Source of the DNA: Evansella tamaricis
GTDB lineage: Bacteria > Bacillota > Bacilli > Bacillales > Salisediminibacteriaceae
Reading direction: 5' to 3'
Assembly (NCBI RefSeq): GCF_019042215.1
Contig: NZ_JAHQCS010000151.1
Coordinates: forward strand, 47,709 to 111,708
DNA: 64,000 bases
In this document: positions 45,559 through 56,584 of the stretch, piece after piece
Layout: each line of letters starts with the position of its first letter
Position numbering within the stretch: the first letter of the stretch is position 1
Program-made: the position numbers and the translations under genes
Notes under the pieces: model-generated
What the model was told of the DNA's origin: nothing
The model's input: only the letters and a program-made list of their open reading frames with translations
Database searches by the model: none

Positions 45559-46983
45559 ATGGAAAATGTCTTATTTGTCGCCTCAGAATGCACCCCTTTT
45601 ATTAAAACTGGAGGGCTCGCAGATGTAATCGGGTCTCTGCCGCAAGCTTTAAAAGAATACGAGAACATGGAGGTACGCGTCATTCTCCCTATGTATGATG
45701 AAATCTCAGAAGATTGGCGTAAACAAATGTCGTTTCAAACTACCTTCAATGTTCCTCTAGGGTGGCGAAATCAAGAAGCGAGTCTCTATACTCTCGAGCA
45801 TAACGGGATACTTTATTACTTTATTTCAAATGATTACTACTTTACCCGTAAAGGGGTTTATGGATATTACGATGACGGGGAACGCTTTGTATTTTTTAAT
45901 CAAGCTGTCATGGAAACGATATATCATATTGATTTTAAACCAAATATACTCCATGCACATGACTGGCAGGCTGGAATTGCTGTTGCATTGGCGAAAATTA
46001 CACAACCTGTTGAGCATATGAAAACTGTATTTACCATTCACAATATTAAATATCAAGGAATGATGACAACAGATGTTTTCCATGATTTCTTTAACCTTCA
46101 TCCTAGCCACTTGGGGGGGATGGAATGGAAAGGGATGTTAAATTGCATGAAAAGTGCCTTGCATCATGCAGATAAAATTACAACTGTCAGCCCTTCTTAT
46201 GCAGAAGAAATAAAAGATCCATATTACAGCGAAGGTCTCCATCAAATCTTATGGGATAGATCTGATGATTTAATTGGTGTAATCAACGGAATTGATACAG
46301 ATGATTACAATCCCATGAAGGACCCACACATTTCTGTTAATTATAAGCATTCAAGAGTTAAGAAAAAGGAAAATAAAGAATTCCTTCAGGAAAAATTAAA
46401 TCTCCCTGTGGATAAAGAAATTCCTCTATATATTATGATTACTCGATTAGTGGAACAAAAGGGATTATATCTTGTGGAACGTGTTCTGGATGAGTTCCTC
46501 CAAGAAAATGTTCAATTAGCTGTACTTGGAACAGGGGATCCTGAGTTTGAGGGGTATTTTTATCATTTATCAGAAAGATTTCCAGATAAAGTAGCAGTTA
46601 GACTGACATTTGACGAAGGTTTGGCAAGACAAATGTATGCCAGTGCTGATTTTTTCCTTATGCCTTCCCAATTTGAACCTTGTGGGTTATCTCAACTAAT
46701 GGCATTACAATATAAGACTGTGCCTATTGTAAGAGAAACTGGTGGTTTAAAAGATACCGTATTCCCATACAACGAAGAAACCGGAGAAGGTAATGGATTC
46801 AGTTTTACTAATTACAATGCACATGATTTATTATTTGTGTTACGTTATTCCCTTAGTATTTATTATCATGACACACACTGGGATCAGCTATTAAAAAATG
46901 TTAACAAAAGTAAATTTAGCTGGAAAGATTCTGCCCACGAATACGCAAAAGTTTATCAGCAATTATCTGCGGTAAATGTATAA
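45559..46983 (+). CDS. glgA: glycogen synthase (ADP-glucose)
   Basis: GlgA is a GT5 enzyme that extends alpha-1,4-glucan from ADP-glucose. The 474-residue protein has the ADP-glucose-binding KTGGLADVIGSLP near the N-terminus, HAHDWQAG, and the C-terminal PSQFEPCGLSQLMALQY with the retaining-transferase glutamate. An open frame extends far upstream into glgD, but ATG at 45559 behind GGAAGGAG gives the standard N-terminus MENVLFVASECTPF. Confidence 0.97.
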   Translation: MENVLFVASECTPFIKTGGLADVIGSLPQALKEYENMEVRVILPMYDEISEDWRKQMSFQTTFNVPLGWRNQEASLYTLEHNGILYYFISNDYYFTRKGVYGYYDDGERFVFFNQAVMETIYHIDFKPNILHAHDWQAGIAVALAKITQPVEHMKTVFTIHNIKYQGMMTTDVFHDFFNLHPSHLGGMEWKGMLNCMKSALHHADKITTVSPSYAEEIKDPYYSEGLHQILWDRSDDLIGVINGIDTDDYNPMKDPHISVNYKHSRVKKKENKEFLQEKLNLPVDKEIPLYIMITRLVEQKGLYLVERVLDEFLQENVQLAVLGTGDPEFEGYFYHLSERFPDKVAVRLTFDEGLARQMYASADFFLMPSQFEPCGLSQLMALQYKTVPIVRETGGLKDTVFPYNEETGEGNGFSFTNYNAHDLLFVLRYSLSIYYHDTHWDQLLKNVNKSKFSWKDSAHEYAKVYQQLSAVNV

Positions 46984-47031
46984 ATTCCAGAAAGACTAAG
47001 GATTATTTGAAAGGTGAGGGGTTGTGTAATC

Positions 47032-49455
47032 GTGCAAGAGTTGACAACAAAAAGGCTTGTGGACCAAATAACTAAAAAACTCAAAACAGAGAGAGGCAAA
47101 GATATTAAAAGTGCCTCCAATAAAGATCTTTATTACGTAATAACTTCCGTCGTAAATGACGTAGTCAATGGAGATTGGATGGTTACACAGGACAAATATA
47201 AGAAGAAGAAACAAGTTTATTATCTATCAATGGAATTTCTCGTTGGGCGCCTCTTAGAAAGTAATCTGCTAAACTCTGGTATATTAGAACGAGCAAACGA
47301 GGCACTTCTCAAATTAGGCTTTCAACCACAACAAGTTTATGAACAAGAACATGATGCCGGTTTGGGGAATGGTGGGTTAGGTAGATTAGCTGCTTGCTTT
47401 CTTGATTCTTTAGCATCCTTAAAATACCCCGGACATGGATGTGGAATACGTTATCGTTATGGTCTATTTGAACAGCGTATTATTCATGGTCATCAAATTG
47501 AGCTACCTGATTATTGGCTAAAAGAAGAATACCCTTGGGAGACAAGAAAAATAGATCAGGCTGTTGAAATTCATTTCGGTGGGAATGTGCACATGCATGA
47601 AAAAAATGATGGGACCTTGGAGTTTAAATACGAAAATACGGATAAGGTAATGGCTGTTCCGTATGATATACCCATTATCGGATATCGAAACAACATTGTT
47701 AACAGTCTGAGGCTATGGAGTGCAGAATCAACAGAAATTGATACAGATCATTTAACTAGCCAAACAGACCACTATTATCATCAATTAGATCATAAACATT
47801 CCATTGAACAAATATCCGGATTTTTATATCCTGATGATTCCCATTTCGAAGGAAAAACACTTCGTATTAAACAACAGTATTTTCTTGTTTCTGCAAGTAT
47901 TCAACATATCATTAAAGAATATAAAAAGAACAACCGCCGTTCACTCAAGTATTTACCCGATAAAGTGGTCATCCAAATTAATGATACACATCCGAGCCTG
48001 GCCATTCCGGAATTAATGAGAATATTAATGGATCAAGAACGTTATGGATGGGATGAAGCATGGAAAATTACAACTTCTGTTATGGCATACACAAACCACA
48101 CCACATTAAGTGAAGCCTTGGAAAAATGGCCTAAGGGAATGATTAAGGATCTCCTACCAAGAATTTATATGATCATCGATGAAATAAACGAACGTTTTTG
48201 TAAAGGCATCTGGTTTGATTACCCTGAACTTCGAGATAAGATTCCAGCCCTTGCTATCATAGCAGATGACCAAGTACATATGGCAAGGCTGGCCATTGTA
48301 GGAAGCTTTAGTATTAATGGTGTTGCCCGAATACACACAGAAATATTAAAAAAGAAAGAAATGAAAGACTTTTACTACCTCTTTCCTAAACGTTTTAACA
48401 ATAAAACTAATGGAATTACCCATCGCCGTTGGTTGTTACAAGTAAACCCGAATCTGGCTAAATTAGTAACAGATGTAATAGGACCGAAATGGATTCAACG
48501 TCCAAATGACCTTATAGGACTGTTACGTTATACAAAGGACAGCTCCTTTCTAGAAAAGATTGGTCAAGTGAAGAATGAAAATAAACGAATACTGGCAGAC
48601 TTTATTCACGACAGGACCGGGATTACTATCGATGAGAATTCCATTTATGATATTCAAATTAAACGACTGCACGAATATAAACGTCAATTATTAAATGTAT
48701 TTCACATCCTTCATTTATATAATGAACTAAAAGATAATCCCAGCCTTGATATAACACCAAGAACTTTTATTTTTGGTGCCAAAGCGGCCCCAAGTTATCA
48801 TCTTGCCAAAGAAGTAATAAAATTAATTAATCAAGTTGCCTCCATTGTAAACAATGATAAGGATATTCGTGGGAAATTGAAAGTTGTCTTTCTCGAAAAC
48901 TATAATGTTAGTTTAGCGGAAAAATTAATTCCAGCAGCAGACATTAGTGAACAGATTTCTACAGCAAGTAAGGAAGCATCGGGAACAGGTAATATGAAAA
49001 TGATGATGAATGGGGCATTAACCGTTGGAACATTGGACGGAGCAAATATTGAGATAAGAGATTTTGTGGGAAATAATAATATTTTTATTTTTGGATTAAA
49101 CGCTGATCAAGTACTGGATTATTATCAAAATGGAGGCTACATTGCAAGGGATATCTACAACACGGATGACAGGGTGAAACGTATTTTAGACCAATTAAAC
49201 GAAGGTGCTTTCGGATCTCAGGAAATCGAGTATAAAGATATTTACTACAATATCTTGTACCACAATGATCCATATTTTGTTCTAAAAGACTTTGATCCGT
49301 ATTTGGAAATTCATGAATTAGTGGAACAGGCCTATCGTGATAAAAACGCATGGAATGCCATGAGTGTCACGAATATTGCCCATTCTGGTAAATTTTCCAG
49401 TGACCGTACGATTCAAGAATATGCTTCGGAAATTTGGAAACTTAAAAAATATTAA
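47032..49455 (+). CDS. glgP: glycogen phosphorylase
   Basis: GlgP releases glucose 1-phosphate from glycogen using pyridoxal phosphate. The 807-residue GT35 protein has YYLSMEFLVGRLL near 65-77, GLGNGGLGRLAACFLDS, and the PLP-lysine motif EASGTGNMKMMMNGALTVGTLDGANIE. The frame opens at a GTG (47014) that lies within the AAAGGTGAGG site. GTG at 47032, 12 bp downstream of it, is the likelier start. It is the last gene of the operon. Confidence 0.96.
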   Translation: MQELTTKRLVDQITKKLKTERGKDIKSASNKDLYYVITSVVNDVVNGDWMVTQDKYKKKKQVYYLSMEFLVGRLLESNLLNSGILERANEALLKLGFQPQQVYEQEHDAGLGNGGLGRLAACFLDSLASLKYPGHGCGIRYRYGLFEQRIIHGHQIELPDYWLKEEYPWETRKIDQAVEIHFGGNVHMHEKNDGTLEFKYENTDKVMAVPYDIPIIGYRNNIVNSLRLWSAESTEIDTDHLTSQTDHYYHQLDHKHSIEQISGFLYPDDSHFEGKTLRIKQQYFLVSASIQHIIKEYKKNNRRSLKYLPDKVVIQINDTHPSLAIPELMRILMDQERYGWDEAWKITTSVMAYTNHTTLSEALEKWPKGMIKDLLPRIYMIIDEINERFCKGIWFDYPELRDKIPALAIIADDQVHMARLAIVGSFSINGVARIHTEILKKKEMKDFYYLFPKRFNNKTNGITHRRWLLQVNPNLAKLVTDVIGPKWIQRPNDLIGLLRYTKDSSFLEKIGQVKNENKRILADFIHDRTGITIDENSIYDIQIKRLHEYKRQLLNVFHILHLYNELKDNPSLDITPRTFIFGAKAAPSYHLAKEVIKLINQVASIVNNDKDIRGKLKVVFLENYNVSLAEKLIPAADISEQISTASKEASGTGNMKMMMNGALTVGTLDGANIEIRDFVGNNNIFIFGLNADQVLDYYQNGGYIARDIYNTDDRVKRILDQLNEGAFGSQEIEYKDIYYNILYHNDPYFVLKDFDPYLEIHELVEQAYRDKNAWNAMSVTNIAHSGKFSSDRTIQEYASEIWKLKKY

Positions 49456-49506
49456 TTTAATTGGATTATACTTCTCTAAACAAGTCTTGGGGATACTTTC
49501 GAGGAT

Positions 49507-49536
49507 ACTGAAAAAGTTGTAAGATACTTTTTCAGT
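49507..49536. repeat. CACTGAAAAAGT hairpin after glgP
   Basis: ACTGAAAAAGT pairs with ACTTTTTCAGT. It is the same family as at 14461 and 54046; the 30-bp core is identical to the 54046 copy. It lies 50 bp after glgP and before a convergent kinase gene, so it may double as a terminator. Confidence 0.8.
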
Positions 49537-49567
49537 GCCCCAAAGCTTTCTGCATGACATTTTTCAT

Positions 49568-50863
49568 TCAATATTGGTTTTCTTGAATGATACTGGGAAA
49601 AGTGACTGTAAATGTTGTACCTTTTCCTATCTCACTCTCTACTTTAATAGTTCCTTGCATTATTTTAATTATACTAAAAACAACCATTGTTCCAAGACCT
49701 GTTCCCTTGTCTTTGGTCGTATAGTAGGGAGTACCTAACCTGTTTATCTGCTCTGTGGTCATCCCTACACCCTTATCTTTAATTTTAATCTCAGCATTTT
49801 CGTTAACCTTCCTTACTCTGATGGATAGTTCTCCTCCGTTTTGCATGGATTCAATACCGTTTTTTATAATATTCATCAAGCATTGATGAAGTTTTTGTCG
49901 CTCACCCACAACAGTAAGTTCATCTGTCGTTTGAAAACTAATAATGGAATTATGAAGGGTAGCATATGGTGTAACCACATTTACAATATATTCTAACTCC
50001 TCATTTATTTCTAAAAGCTCCACATTTTCTAGTGATGGTTTAGCAAAAGTGAGATAATCTGAAATGATATCCTGCGCACGATCCAATTCCTCAATGGAAT
50101 GCTTTATATAAAAATGCTTCTTTTCTTCTGGAACATTCTTTTCATTCAATAATTGTAGGAACCCTCGTATAACAGTAAGTGGGGTTCTAACCTCATGGGA
50201 AATACTCGCAGCAATATCACTAACTACTTTTAGTTTTTCTAACTTTTTGAGCTCTTCCAGAATAATACGATCAGATCGCGCCCGTTCAATAAAAACAACA
50301 AATAGAACAATACCCATGAACTCTGTACTATAAAGGATAATTACTGGGATTAGTTCTATCATTTTTCCATTTGGGCTATATCCATAAACAACCAAAAATA
50401 AAATTAATAAACCTAAAAATGAGGCAAATGCTGCTAGATACACCTTTTCCTTCACTCTACTAATTCTTGTGAAAATGGGATATAAATAAAGCAAAACAAA
50501 TAGAAGAGGTCCGTACACTAAAATGGATGCATAAAATCCAGAATCAAAACCGATATGGAATCGATAGGCTAATAACACCGCCAATAAGAAACACGCTACT
50601 TTAGGGCCGCCATATAATGCACCAATAATAAAGGGGACTTGTCTCATATCAAAGATGAAATTTGGAAATGGAGAGATCGGAAACGTCATACAGAGGACAA
50701 TACCCATAGCTGAAAAGATTCCAATGAAGATTTCATGGGAAATTCCGGTGATCCTTCTCTCTATAAACCTATGGTATGTAATAAATAAAAAATAAACGAA
50801 AAATAGGTTCAAAAGAAAAACATATAGTTCTTCTGGTAATCCAATCATCCTGTCCCACCTCAC
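49568..50863 (-). CDS. membrane sensor histidine kinase with 5TM-LYT-type sensor
   Basis: A 431-residue orphan kinase. About six transmembrane helices (residues 8-180) resemble the 5TMR-LYT sensor of LytS-like kinases, including IDMRQVPFIIGALYGGP-type loops. They are followed by a HisKA helix with the phospho-acceptor histidine in SHEVRTPLTVIRGFLQLL. The HATPase domain has NIIKNGIES (N box), KDKGVGM (G1) and GTGLGTMVVFSII (G2). Orphan kinases of this build include the sporulation kinases of bacilli (KinB-like). No response regulator is adjacent, so a phosphorelay role is possible. It converges on the glycogen operon. Confidence 0.85.
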   Translation of the reverse strand: MRWDRMIGLPEELYVFLLNLFFVYFLFITYHRFIERRITGISHEIFIGIFSAMGIVLCMTFPISPFPNFIFDMRQVPFIIGALYGGPKVACFLLAVLLAYRFHIGFDSGFYASILVYGPLLFVLLYLYPIFTRISRVKEKVYLAAFASFLGLLILFLVVYGYSPNGKMIELIPVIILYSTEFMGIVLFVVFIERARSDRIILEELKKLEKLKVVSDIAASISHEVRTPLTVIRGFLQLLNEKNVPEEKKHFYIKHSIEELDRAQDIISDYLTFAKPSLENVELLEINEELEYIVNVVTPYATLHNSIISFQTTDELTVVGERQKLHQCLMNIIKNGIESMQNGGELSIRVRKVNENAEIKIKDKGVGMTTEQINRLGTPYYTTKDKGTGLGTMVVFSIIKIMQGTIKVESEIGKGTTFTVTFPSIIQENQY

Positions 50864-50961
50864 CTCATCGACATAGTTGTATAATTCTCCTTGCCCTTAA
50901 TAAACACCTCTTTTTCAACACAGTATTTCAATTACACAACGGTACGATATTTTTATGTTCG

Positions 50962-50991
50962 AAAAAAACTGCCTCACCTCAGTGAGACAGC
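50962..50991 (-). terminator. tkt terminator
   Basis: On the minus strand CTGTCTCAC and GTGAGGCAG pair over a TGAG loop (one T-G pair) and are followed by seven T residues, 18 bp after the tkt stop. Confidence 0.9.
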
Positions 50992-51008
50992 TTTATAATT
51001 AAAATCAT

Positions 51009-53009
51009 TTATTTTACTAACTTTAATACTTTTTCTACATTTGCCACAACATTCTCAACAGAGAATCCATACTCTTTCATCACAATATCCCCAGGGGCAG
51101 ATGCACCAAATGTTGAGATTCCGATTACTGTTCCATGGTCACCAACATATTTTTCCCAACCTAGAGGGTAAGCCATTTCAATACCAACGCGTGCTTTTAC
51201 GCTAGAAGGTAATACAGACTCCTTATACTCATCAGATTGTTGCTCGAATAATTCCCAGCTAGGCATACTTACAACACGAACTGCTACTCCTTGCTCAGAA
51301 AGAACCTTCTTCGCTTCCACAGCAAGACTTACTTCAGAACCAGTTGCTAAAAGAATGACATCCGCTTCCTTGTCTGAATCGGAAAGAACGTAAGCACCTT
51401 TTCTAACTCCATCTCTGGCTAGCTCAGCAGATCCTTCTAATACAGGTAACTTTTGTCGAGTTAATACCATTGCAACAGGAGCTTCCCTTTGTTCGAATGC
51501 ATAACGGTACGCTTCTACTGTTTCATTTGCATCTGCAGGACGCATTACTGTTAAATCTGGAATAACACGTAAAGCTGGAAGTTGCTCCACTGGCTCATGT
51601 GTTGGCCCGTCTTCCCCAACTGCAATACTATCATGAGTTAAAACATAAACTACAGGCTGTTTCATCATTGCAGCTAGACGAATTGATGGACGGAGGTAAT
51701 CTGAAAACACGAAGAAAGTTCCACCGTAAGGACGTACTCCGCCGTGAAGAGCAAGACCATTTAATGCTGCACCCATCGCATGTTCACGAACACCAAACCA
51801 AATGTTTCTTCCCGCATAGTCCCCTTTACTGAATACAGGTAAATCTTTTAATGTTGTATTATTAGATCCTGCTAAGTCTGCAGATCCGCCAAAAACAGTT
51901 GGTAAATTTTTAGCAATTGCATTGATGGAGTATCCTGATGATTCCCGCGTTGCCATCTTTGGAGCATCGAGAGGGAATAGTTCAAGATCCTTATCCCATC
52001 CTTCTGGTAACGTATTGGAGATTGCTTGTTCAAATTGAACTGCCAGCTCAGGATATGCTTCCTTATAACTTTGGAATAATGCATTCCATTCTCCTTCTGC
52101 TTTCTCACCATTAACTTTTATTTTTGCAAAATGCTCACGGACAGAGGCAGGAATTTCAAAAGGCTCGTGATCCCAACCATAGCTTGCTTTTGTTAAAGCT
52201 ACTTCATCACTACCAAGCGGTGATCCATGTGCTGCGGATTTACCTGATTTATTTGGACTTCCGTGACCGATAATAGTACGAACTTCAATAAGTGTCGGCT
52301 GATCGCTTACAGATTTCGCTTCTTCAATTGCTTTTCCAATTGCCGCAATATCCGTTCCATCTTCTACGCGAACATAGTGCCACTTATATGATTTAAAACG
52401 CTCTTCTACACTTTCAGAGAAAGCCATGTTTAAATCTCCGTCTAAAGAAATATCATTTGAATCATATAACACAACCAGTTTACCAAGACCCATGTGCCCT
52501 GCCATGGAAGCTGCTTCTGATGCAACGCCTTCCATTAGATCTCCGTCACCACAAATAGTATACGTATAGTGATTAACAATTTCAAAGTTCTCTTTATTAT
52601 AAGTTGCTGCTAAATGGGCTTCTCCCATTGCCATACCTACTGCTGTGGAAATCCCTTGACCAAGAGGACCAGTCGTTGCTTCCACACCTACAGTATGACC
52701 GAATTCTGGGTGACCAGGTGTTTTGCTTCCGTGTTGACGGAAGTTTTTCAGTTCTTCCATTGGTAAGTCATACCCTGTTAAATGGAGTAAGCTGTATAGT
52801 AGTGCTGAACCATGTCCTGCAGATAATACAAACCGATCACGATCAAAGAAATTTGGGTTCGTCGGATTATGTTTCATCTGGTTTGTCCAAAGCTCATAAG
52901 CCATTGGAGCTGCACCCATTGGCATCCCAGGATGACCTGAGTTTGCCTTTTCTACCATATCGATTGATAGTGTTCTTAAACTATTTATTGCCAATTGTTC
53001 AATTGTCAT
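51009..53009 (-). CDS. tkt: transketolase
   Basis: This thiamine-diphosphate enzyme of the non-oxidative pentose phosphate pathway moves two-carbon units between sugar phosphates. The 666-residue protein shows [16 protein letters not shown], the ThDP motif [32 protein letters not shown] in its first domain, and [13 protein letters not shown] and [20 protein letters not shown] in the second. GGAGGT precedes the ATG. It is second in the tal-tkt operon, with a 22-bp gap, under a promoter overlapped by an AraR-like box. Confidence 0.97.
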   Translation of the reverse strand: MTIEQLAINSLRTLSIDMVEKANSGHPGMPMGAAPMAYELWTNQMKHNPTNPNFFDRDRFVLSAGHGSALLYSLLHLTGYDLPMEELKNFRQHGSKTPGHPEFGHTVGVEATTGPLGQGISTAVGMAMGEAHLAATYNKENFEIVNHYTYTICGDGDLMEGVASEAASMAGHMGLGKLVVLYDSNDISLDGDLNMAFSESVEERFKSYKWHYVRVEDGTDIAAIGKAIEEAKSVSDQPTLIEVRTIIGHGSPNKSGKSAAHGSPLGSDEVALTKASYGWDHEPFEIPASVREHFAKIKVNGEKAEGEWNALFQSYKEAYPELAVQFEQAISNTLPEGWDKDLELFPLDAPKMATRESSGYSINAIAKNLPTVFGGSADLAGSNNTTLKDLPVFSKGDYAGRNIWFGVREHAMGAALNGLALHGGVRPYGGTFFVFSDYLRPSIRLAAMMKQPVVYVLTHDSIAVGEDGPTHEPVEQLPALRVIPDLTVMRPADANETVEAYRYAFEQREAPVAMVLTRQKLPVLEGSAELARDGVRKGAYVLSDSDKEADVILLATGSEVSLAVEAKKVLSEQGVAVRVVSMPSWELFEQQSDEYKESVLPSSVKARVGIEMAYPLGWEKYVGDHGTVIGISTFGASAPGDIVMKEYGFSVENVVANVEKVLKLVK

Positions 53010-53031
53010 GCTTAAATACCTCCGCTGTTAT

Positions 53032-53679
53032 TTATTTCGGAACATTTTCCCAATCTTTTAAAAATCTTTCAATACCTGAATCTGTTAAAGGGTGCTTCCA
53101 TAATGAAGGAAGTAAAGAACCTGGAATTGTTGCAATATGAGCACCTGCTTTTGCAGCCTCTTCAACATGTGTAATATTTCGAACACTCGCAGCAATAATC
53201 TCCGTTTTAAATCCGTAGTTTGATAGAATCGTTTTTAAGTCTTTTACTAGAATCATACCATCTGTACCAATGTCATCTAACCTGCCGATAAATGGACTAA
53301 TGTAAGTGGCCCCAGCCTTTGCAGCCATCAACCCTTGTGCTGCTGAAAACACTAATGTTACATTCGTTTTTATCCCCTGTTTTGTTAATTCATATGTTGC
53401 TTCAAGACCAGCTTCTGTCATTGGAAGTTTAATTACAACATTTGGAGCCCATGCCGCAAGTTCATGTGCTTCCTTTACCATTTCTTCAACTGTTAAACCA
53501 ATGACTTCTGCACTGACAGGTCCGTCAACGACATCACAAATTTCTTTAATAATATCTTTAAAAGGTCGACTTTCTTTTGCGATTAGTGTAGGATTTGTTG
53601 TTACTCCATCCACTAAACCTAATTTAGTAATTCTCTTAATCTCTTCCACATTTCCAGTATCCAAGAAGAATTTCATCAT
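53032..53679 (-). CDS. tal: transaldolase (TalC/MipB-type)
   Basis: A small TIM-barrel transaldolase (about 215 residues) that transfers dihydroxyacetone units in the pentose phosphate pathway. Motifs are [25 protein letters not shown], and the Schiff-base lysine in [19 protein letters not shown]. Two consecutive ATGs (53679 and 53676) follow AAAGGAG; an in-frame GTG at 53685 is too close to it. The second ATG has the best spacing. First gene of tal-tkt. Confidence 0.94.
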   Translation of the reverse strand: MMKFFLDTGNVEEIKRITKLGLVDGVTTNPTLIAKESRPFKDIIKEICDVVDGPVSAEVIGLTVEEMVKEAHELAAWAPNVVIKLPMTEAGLEATYELTKQGIKTNVTLVFSAAQGLMAAKAGATYISPFIGRLDDIGTDGMILVKDLKTILSNYGFKTEIIAASVRNITHVEEAAKAGAHIATIPGSLLPSLWKHPLTDSGIERFLKDWENVPK

Positions 53680-53757
53680 ACTCACTCCTTTTTATGTAAT
53701 AAGATCATTTGCACAACCCTAAAAACTATAGAATCACACATACAATTTAAACATATC

Positions 53758-53810
53758 ATTATAACACCAAACGAGTTGTACGTACACAACAATAATCTTA
53801 AACGTTAACC
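53758..53810 (-). promoter_or_regulatory. tal-tkt promoter with overlapping AraR-like box and cre-like site
   Basis: A perfect TATAAT on the minus strand (53758-53763) lies about 80 bp before tal. The -35 region is covered by AGTTGTACGTACACAA (53774-53789), which matches 13 of 16 positions of the B. subtilis AraR operator ATTTGTACGTACAAAT, including the full GTACGTAC core. Just upstream, CTTAAACGTTAACC (53797-53810) matches 11 of 14 positions of the CcpA cre consensus. This looks like arabinose-dependent control with catabolite repression. Confidence 0.65.
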
Positions 53811-53954
53811 ATTTTTTTTACAAGATGTTTTTGTGTTAAAAATAAGTCATTTTTATTAACAAAAACCTTCTGACAATGATCTTTTCTGGAGGGAACTAAA
53901 AGGGAATAATATAAGTAGATTGTTAATTTCCATAGTAAACACCCCTATCACCTA

Positions 53955-54083
53955 GAAGGCACTGAAAAGTGGTGCTTTTCCACTTTTACAATCCCTCGAA
54001 GCAAAGAGCGTAGCCGTCGCAATCTTAAAGAATCCTGAAAAAGGAACTGAAAAAGTTGTAAGATACTTTTTCAGTGGCCTCAT
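53955..54083. repeat. fragment of the modular repeat with two CTGAAAAAGT hairpins
   Basis: GGCACTGAAAAGTGG...CCACTTTTACAATCCC is followed by AGAGCGTAGCCGTCGCA and AAAG, the same order as at 4969-5037. A second hairpin, AACTGAAAAAGTTGTAAGATACTTTTTCAGTGG, then follows at 54044-54077. Confidence 0.75.
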
Positions 54084-54129
54084 AACCTAAGAGGTGTTTA
54101 TGAAAAAAATTTAAGTATTGCATACAACT

Positions 54130-54617
<488 letters not shown>

Positions 54618-54633
54618 CTCAAAATATTCTCTG

Positions 54634-55683
54634 TTAATTACTCACCTGAAAGGAGTATTTTGTCTTTGTTTTATATATTTCTCCTGGACTTAAAGTTATA
54701 GAATCAAAATGAGGATGGTTAACTGCATCAGGGTGTTTTTGTGTTTCCAAGCAAAGTCCCAAATATTTTTTTGATTGGATTTCCCCTAATTTAAAATTGT
54801 TATTCAACATATTACCTGTATAAAAAACCACACATGGTTCACTAGTCTCAACCAATATACTTCTCCCGCTGTCATCATCTTTTAAAAGGATTTCTCCGTT
54901 ATTATTTTCATCTAAAATGAATGGATGATCATAACCGTTTCCAACGAGGATATTTTGATCATGATCAGATGTTACTCCATCCTTTACCTTTCGCCCTTTG
55001 CGGAAGTCGAATGGAGTATTACTTACGGACTCAACCTCACCTGTTGGGATTAGCTCTTTTGTTAATGAAAGAAATCCACTACTTTTCATAGTAAGTTCAT
55101 GATCAAGAATATCCCGCTTTAATCCGCCACTAAGGTTAAAATACGTGTGGTTTGTAAGGTTGAGCAAGGTTTTTTGATCTGTTTTCCCCTCATATTCAAT
55201 AGTTAATTCATTTTTTGTATTCACAGTATAAGTTATTTTAACGTTCACGTTACCTGGGTAGCCTTCTTCCCCATCTTGAGACAAATAAGAAAAAACTAAA
55301 CCTATTTGGTCTTCATTTTCAAAGGGTTCTACATCCCAAAATACTTTATCAAATCCCTCTATTCCACCATGAAGGTGGTTATTTCCATCATTAATTGGAA
55401 GTTGATATTTTCTACCTTCTAATGAAAACTCCCCTTTATTAATTCTTCCTGCTACCCTCCCCACTGTAGCACCAAAATAAGGAGAATGGTTTATGTAATC
55501 CTCCACATTGTTAAATCCAAGGACAATATTTTCTACTTTTCCATCCATATCCGGAACATATAGCTCTGTTATAATGCAACCATAATTCAAGCAGGTCATT
55601 TCAAAAGATTTATTATTTTTGAGTGTGTACGCAATGACTTCTTTACCGTTTAATTCACCAAAATTTGATTGAGTTATTTTCAT
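54634..55683 (-). CDS. galM: aldose 1-epimerase
   Basis: This enzyme interconverts alpha and beta anomers of aldoses (galactose, arabinose and others). The 349-residue beta-sandwich protein has GATVGRVAGRINKGEF, HLHGG with a catalytic histidine, LTNHTYFNLSG with the second histidine, and the catalytic glutamate region LCLETQKHPDAVNHP. ATG at 55683, just after AAAGGAG, is chosen over a TTG within the ribosome-binding region. It lies between the HAD gene and the araR remnant, which suggests an arabinose context. Confidence 0.94.
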   Translation of the reverse strand: MKITQSNFGELNGKEVIAYTLKNNKSFEMTCLNYGCIITELYVPDMDGKVENIVLGFNNVEDYINHSPYFGATVGRVAGRINKGEFSLEGRKYQLPINDGNNHLHGGIEGFDKVFWDVEPFENEDQIGLVFSYLSQDGEEGYPGNVNVKITYTVNTKNELTIEYEGKTDQKTLLNLTNHTYFNLSGGLKRDILDHELTMKSSGFLSLTKELIPTGEVESVSNTPFDFRKGRKVKDGVTSDHDQNILVGNGYDHPFILDENNNGEILLKDDDSGRSILVETSEPCVVFYTGNMLNNNFKLGEIQSKKYLGLCLETQKHPDAVNHPHFDSITLSPGEIYKTKTKYSFQVSN

Positions 55684-55703
55684 TTTCCATACTCCTTTCA
55701 AGG

Positions 55704-56402
55704 TTAGAGGAATAGATTCATTCCATTTGTATAGCTTTTCAGTTCTCTATAATCAGTAAACTTTGATAATGGATTTCTGTTTCGATAGTTATACCAAATA
55801 CTCGTCCAGCCAGCTTCTGAAGCAGGAATGACGTCATTTGTCCATGAATCCCCAACATAATAACAGTTCGAAGGGATTTTCCCTGTTACTTTATTCACAT
55901 GTAGGAAGATATTTTTATCAGGTTTTGCAATACCAACTGCATCGGAAACAAAAATATACTTCATTGGTATAACATTTAACAAACCCAATTGTTTTATTTT
56001 ATTCACTTGATGCTCCACTGGCCCGTTGGTAATCATTCCCACGAAAAAATTTTGTTCTTGAAGTGTTTCAATTAATGGATATACTCCATCAAATGGTTCT
56101 ATTAATTTTTGATTCTGTAAATAAGTGTTTTGGATGTCTGTTGCATCATTATCCGTTAAAATAATACCATACTCTAAAAATGCTTTGATTAGCCTTTGGA
56201 TTCGCAACTGATGTAGTGCTAACCTTCCCTTTGTATGTTCCATCCATAATAAATCACTGTAGTAACGTACTGTTTTAAATAATTTTTCAATAAATCCATT
56301 GTCAGGCTGTTCCAAATACGGTACAACGGCCTTCTTAAATGGAAGCAGTTGATCATATAATGTATCATCTAAATCAAAAAAAACAGCTTTTTTCTTTTCC
56401 AT
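55704..56402 (-). CDS. HAD-superfamily phosphatase
   Basis: A 232-residue HAD hydrolase with a helical cap. Motif I is FFDLDDTLYD (nucleophile Asp in DLDDT), motif II ITNGPVEHQ, a motif III lysine in GIAKPDKNIF and motif IV GDSWTNDVIPASEAG. It probably dephosphorylates a sugar phosphate or nucleotide. It heads the HAD-galM-araR unit, 20 bp before galM, which recalls the HAD phosphatase AraL of B. subtilis arabinose operons, although the sequence type differs. Confidence 0.85.
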   Translation of the reverse strand: MEKKKAVFFDLDDTLYDQLLPFKKAVVPYLEQPDNGFIEKLFKTVRYYSDLLWMEHTKGRLALHQLRIQRLIKAFLEYGIILTDNDATDIQNTYLQNQKLIEPFDGVYPLIETLQEQNFFVGMITNGPVEHQVNKIKQLGLLNVIPMKYIFVSDAVGIAKPDKNIFLHVNKVTGKIPSNCYYVGDSWTNDVIPASEAGWTSIWYNYRNRNPLSKFTDYRELKSYTNGMNLFL

Positions 56403-56481
56403 TAAAGTTATATCCTCTCCATAACATTAAATAGCCAGTCTCGTTTCTAAACACCATTAAACAAAAGCAGACAATAAATAA

Positions 56482-56529
56482 GTTAATCGCTTTCTTTAAC
56501 TCGTACGTATAACTACTTGTTTCATTATA
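56482..56529 (-). promoter_or_regulatory. promoter with AraR-like box and cre-like site before HAD-galM-araR
   Basis: On the minus strand TATAAT (56524-56529) is followed at about +3 to +18 by a box read on the plus strand as ACTCGTACGTATAACT (56499-56514). This matches 12 of 16 positions of the AraR operator, with 7 of 8 in its core. AGAAAGCGATTAAC (56482-56495) matches 11 of 14 cre positions. The arrangement mirrors the tal-tkt promoter. The -35 is weak. Confidence 0.55.
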
Positions 56530-56584
56530 AAACAAATTAGTCCATCGTGTTTTGCAAAACTAAAATATTTTGTGAATCTTCAAT

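Noticed and set aside
52604..53140. 178-codon frame antisense to tkt/tal
   Set aside because: A shadow of the conserved transketolase and transaldolase genes on the other strand; no start signal.
53306..53722. 138-codon frame antisense to tal
   Set aside because: Fully explained by codon bias of the real transaldolase gene.
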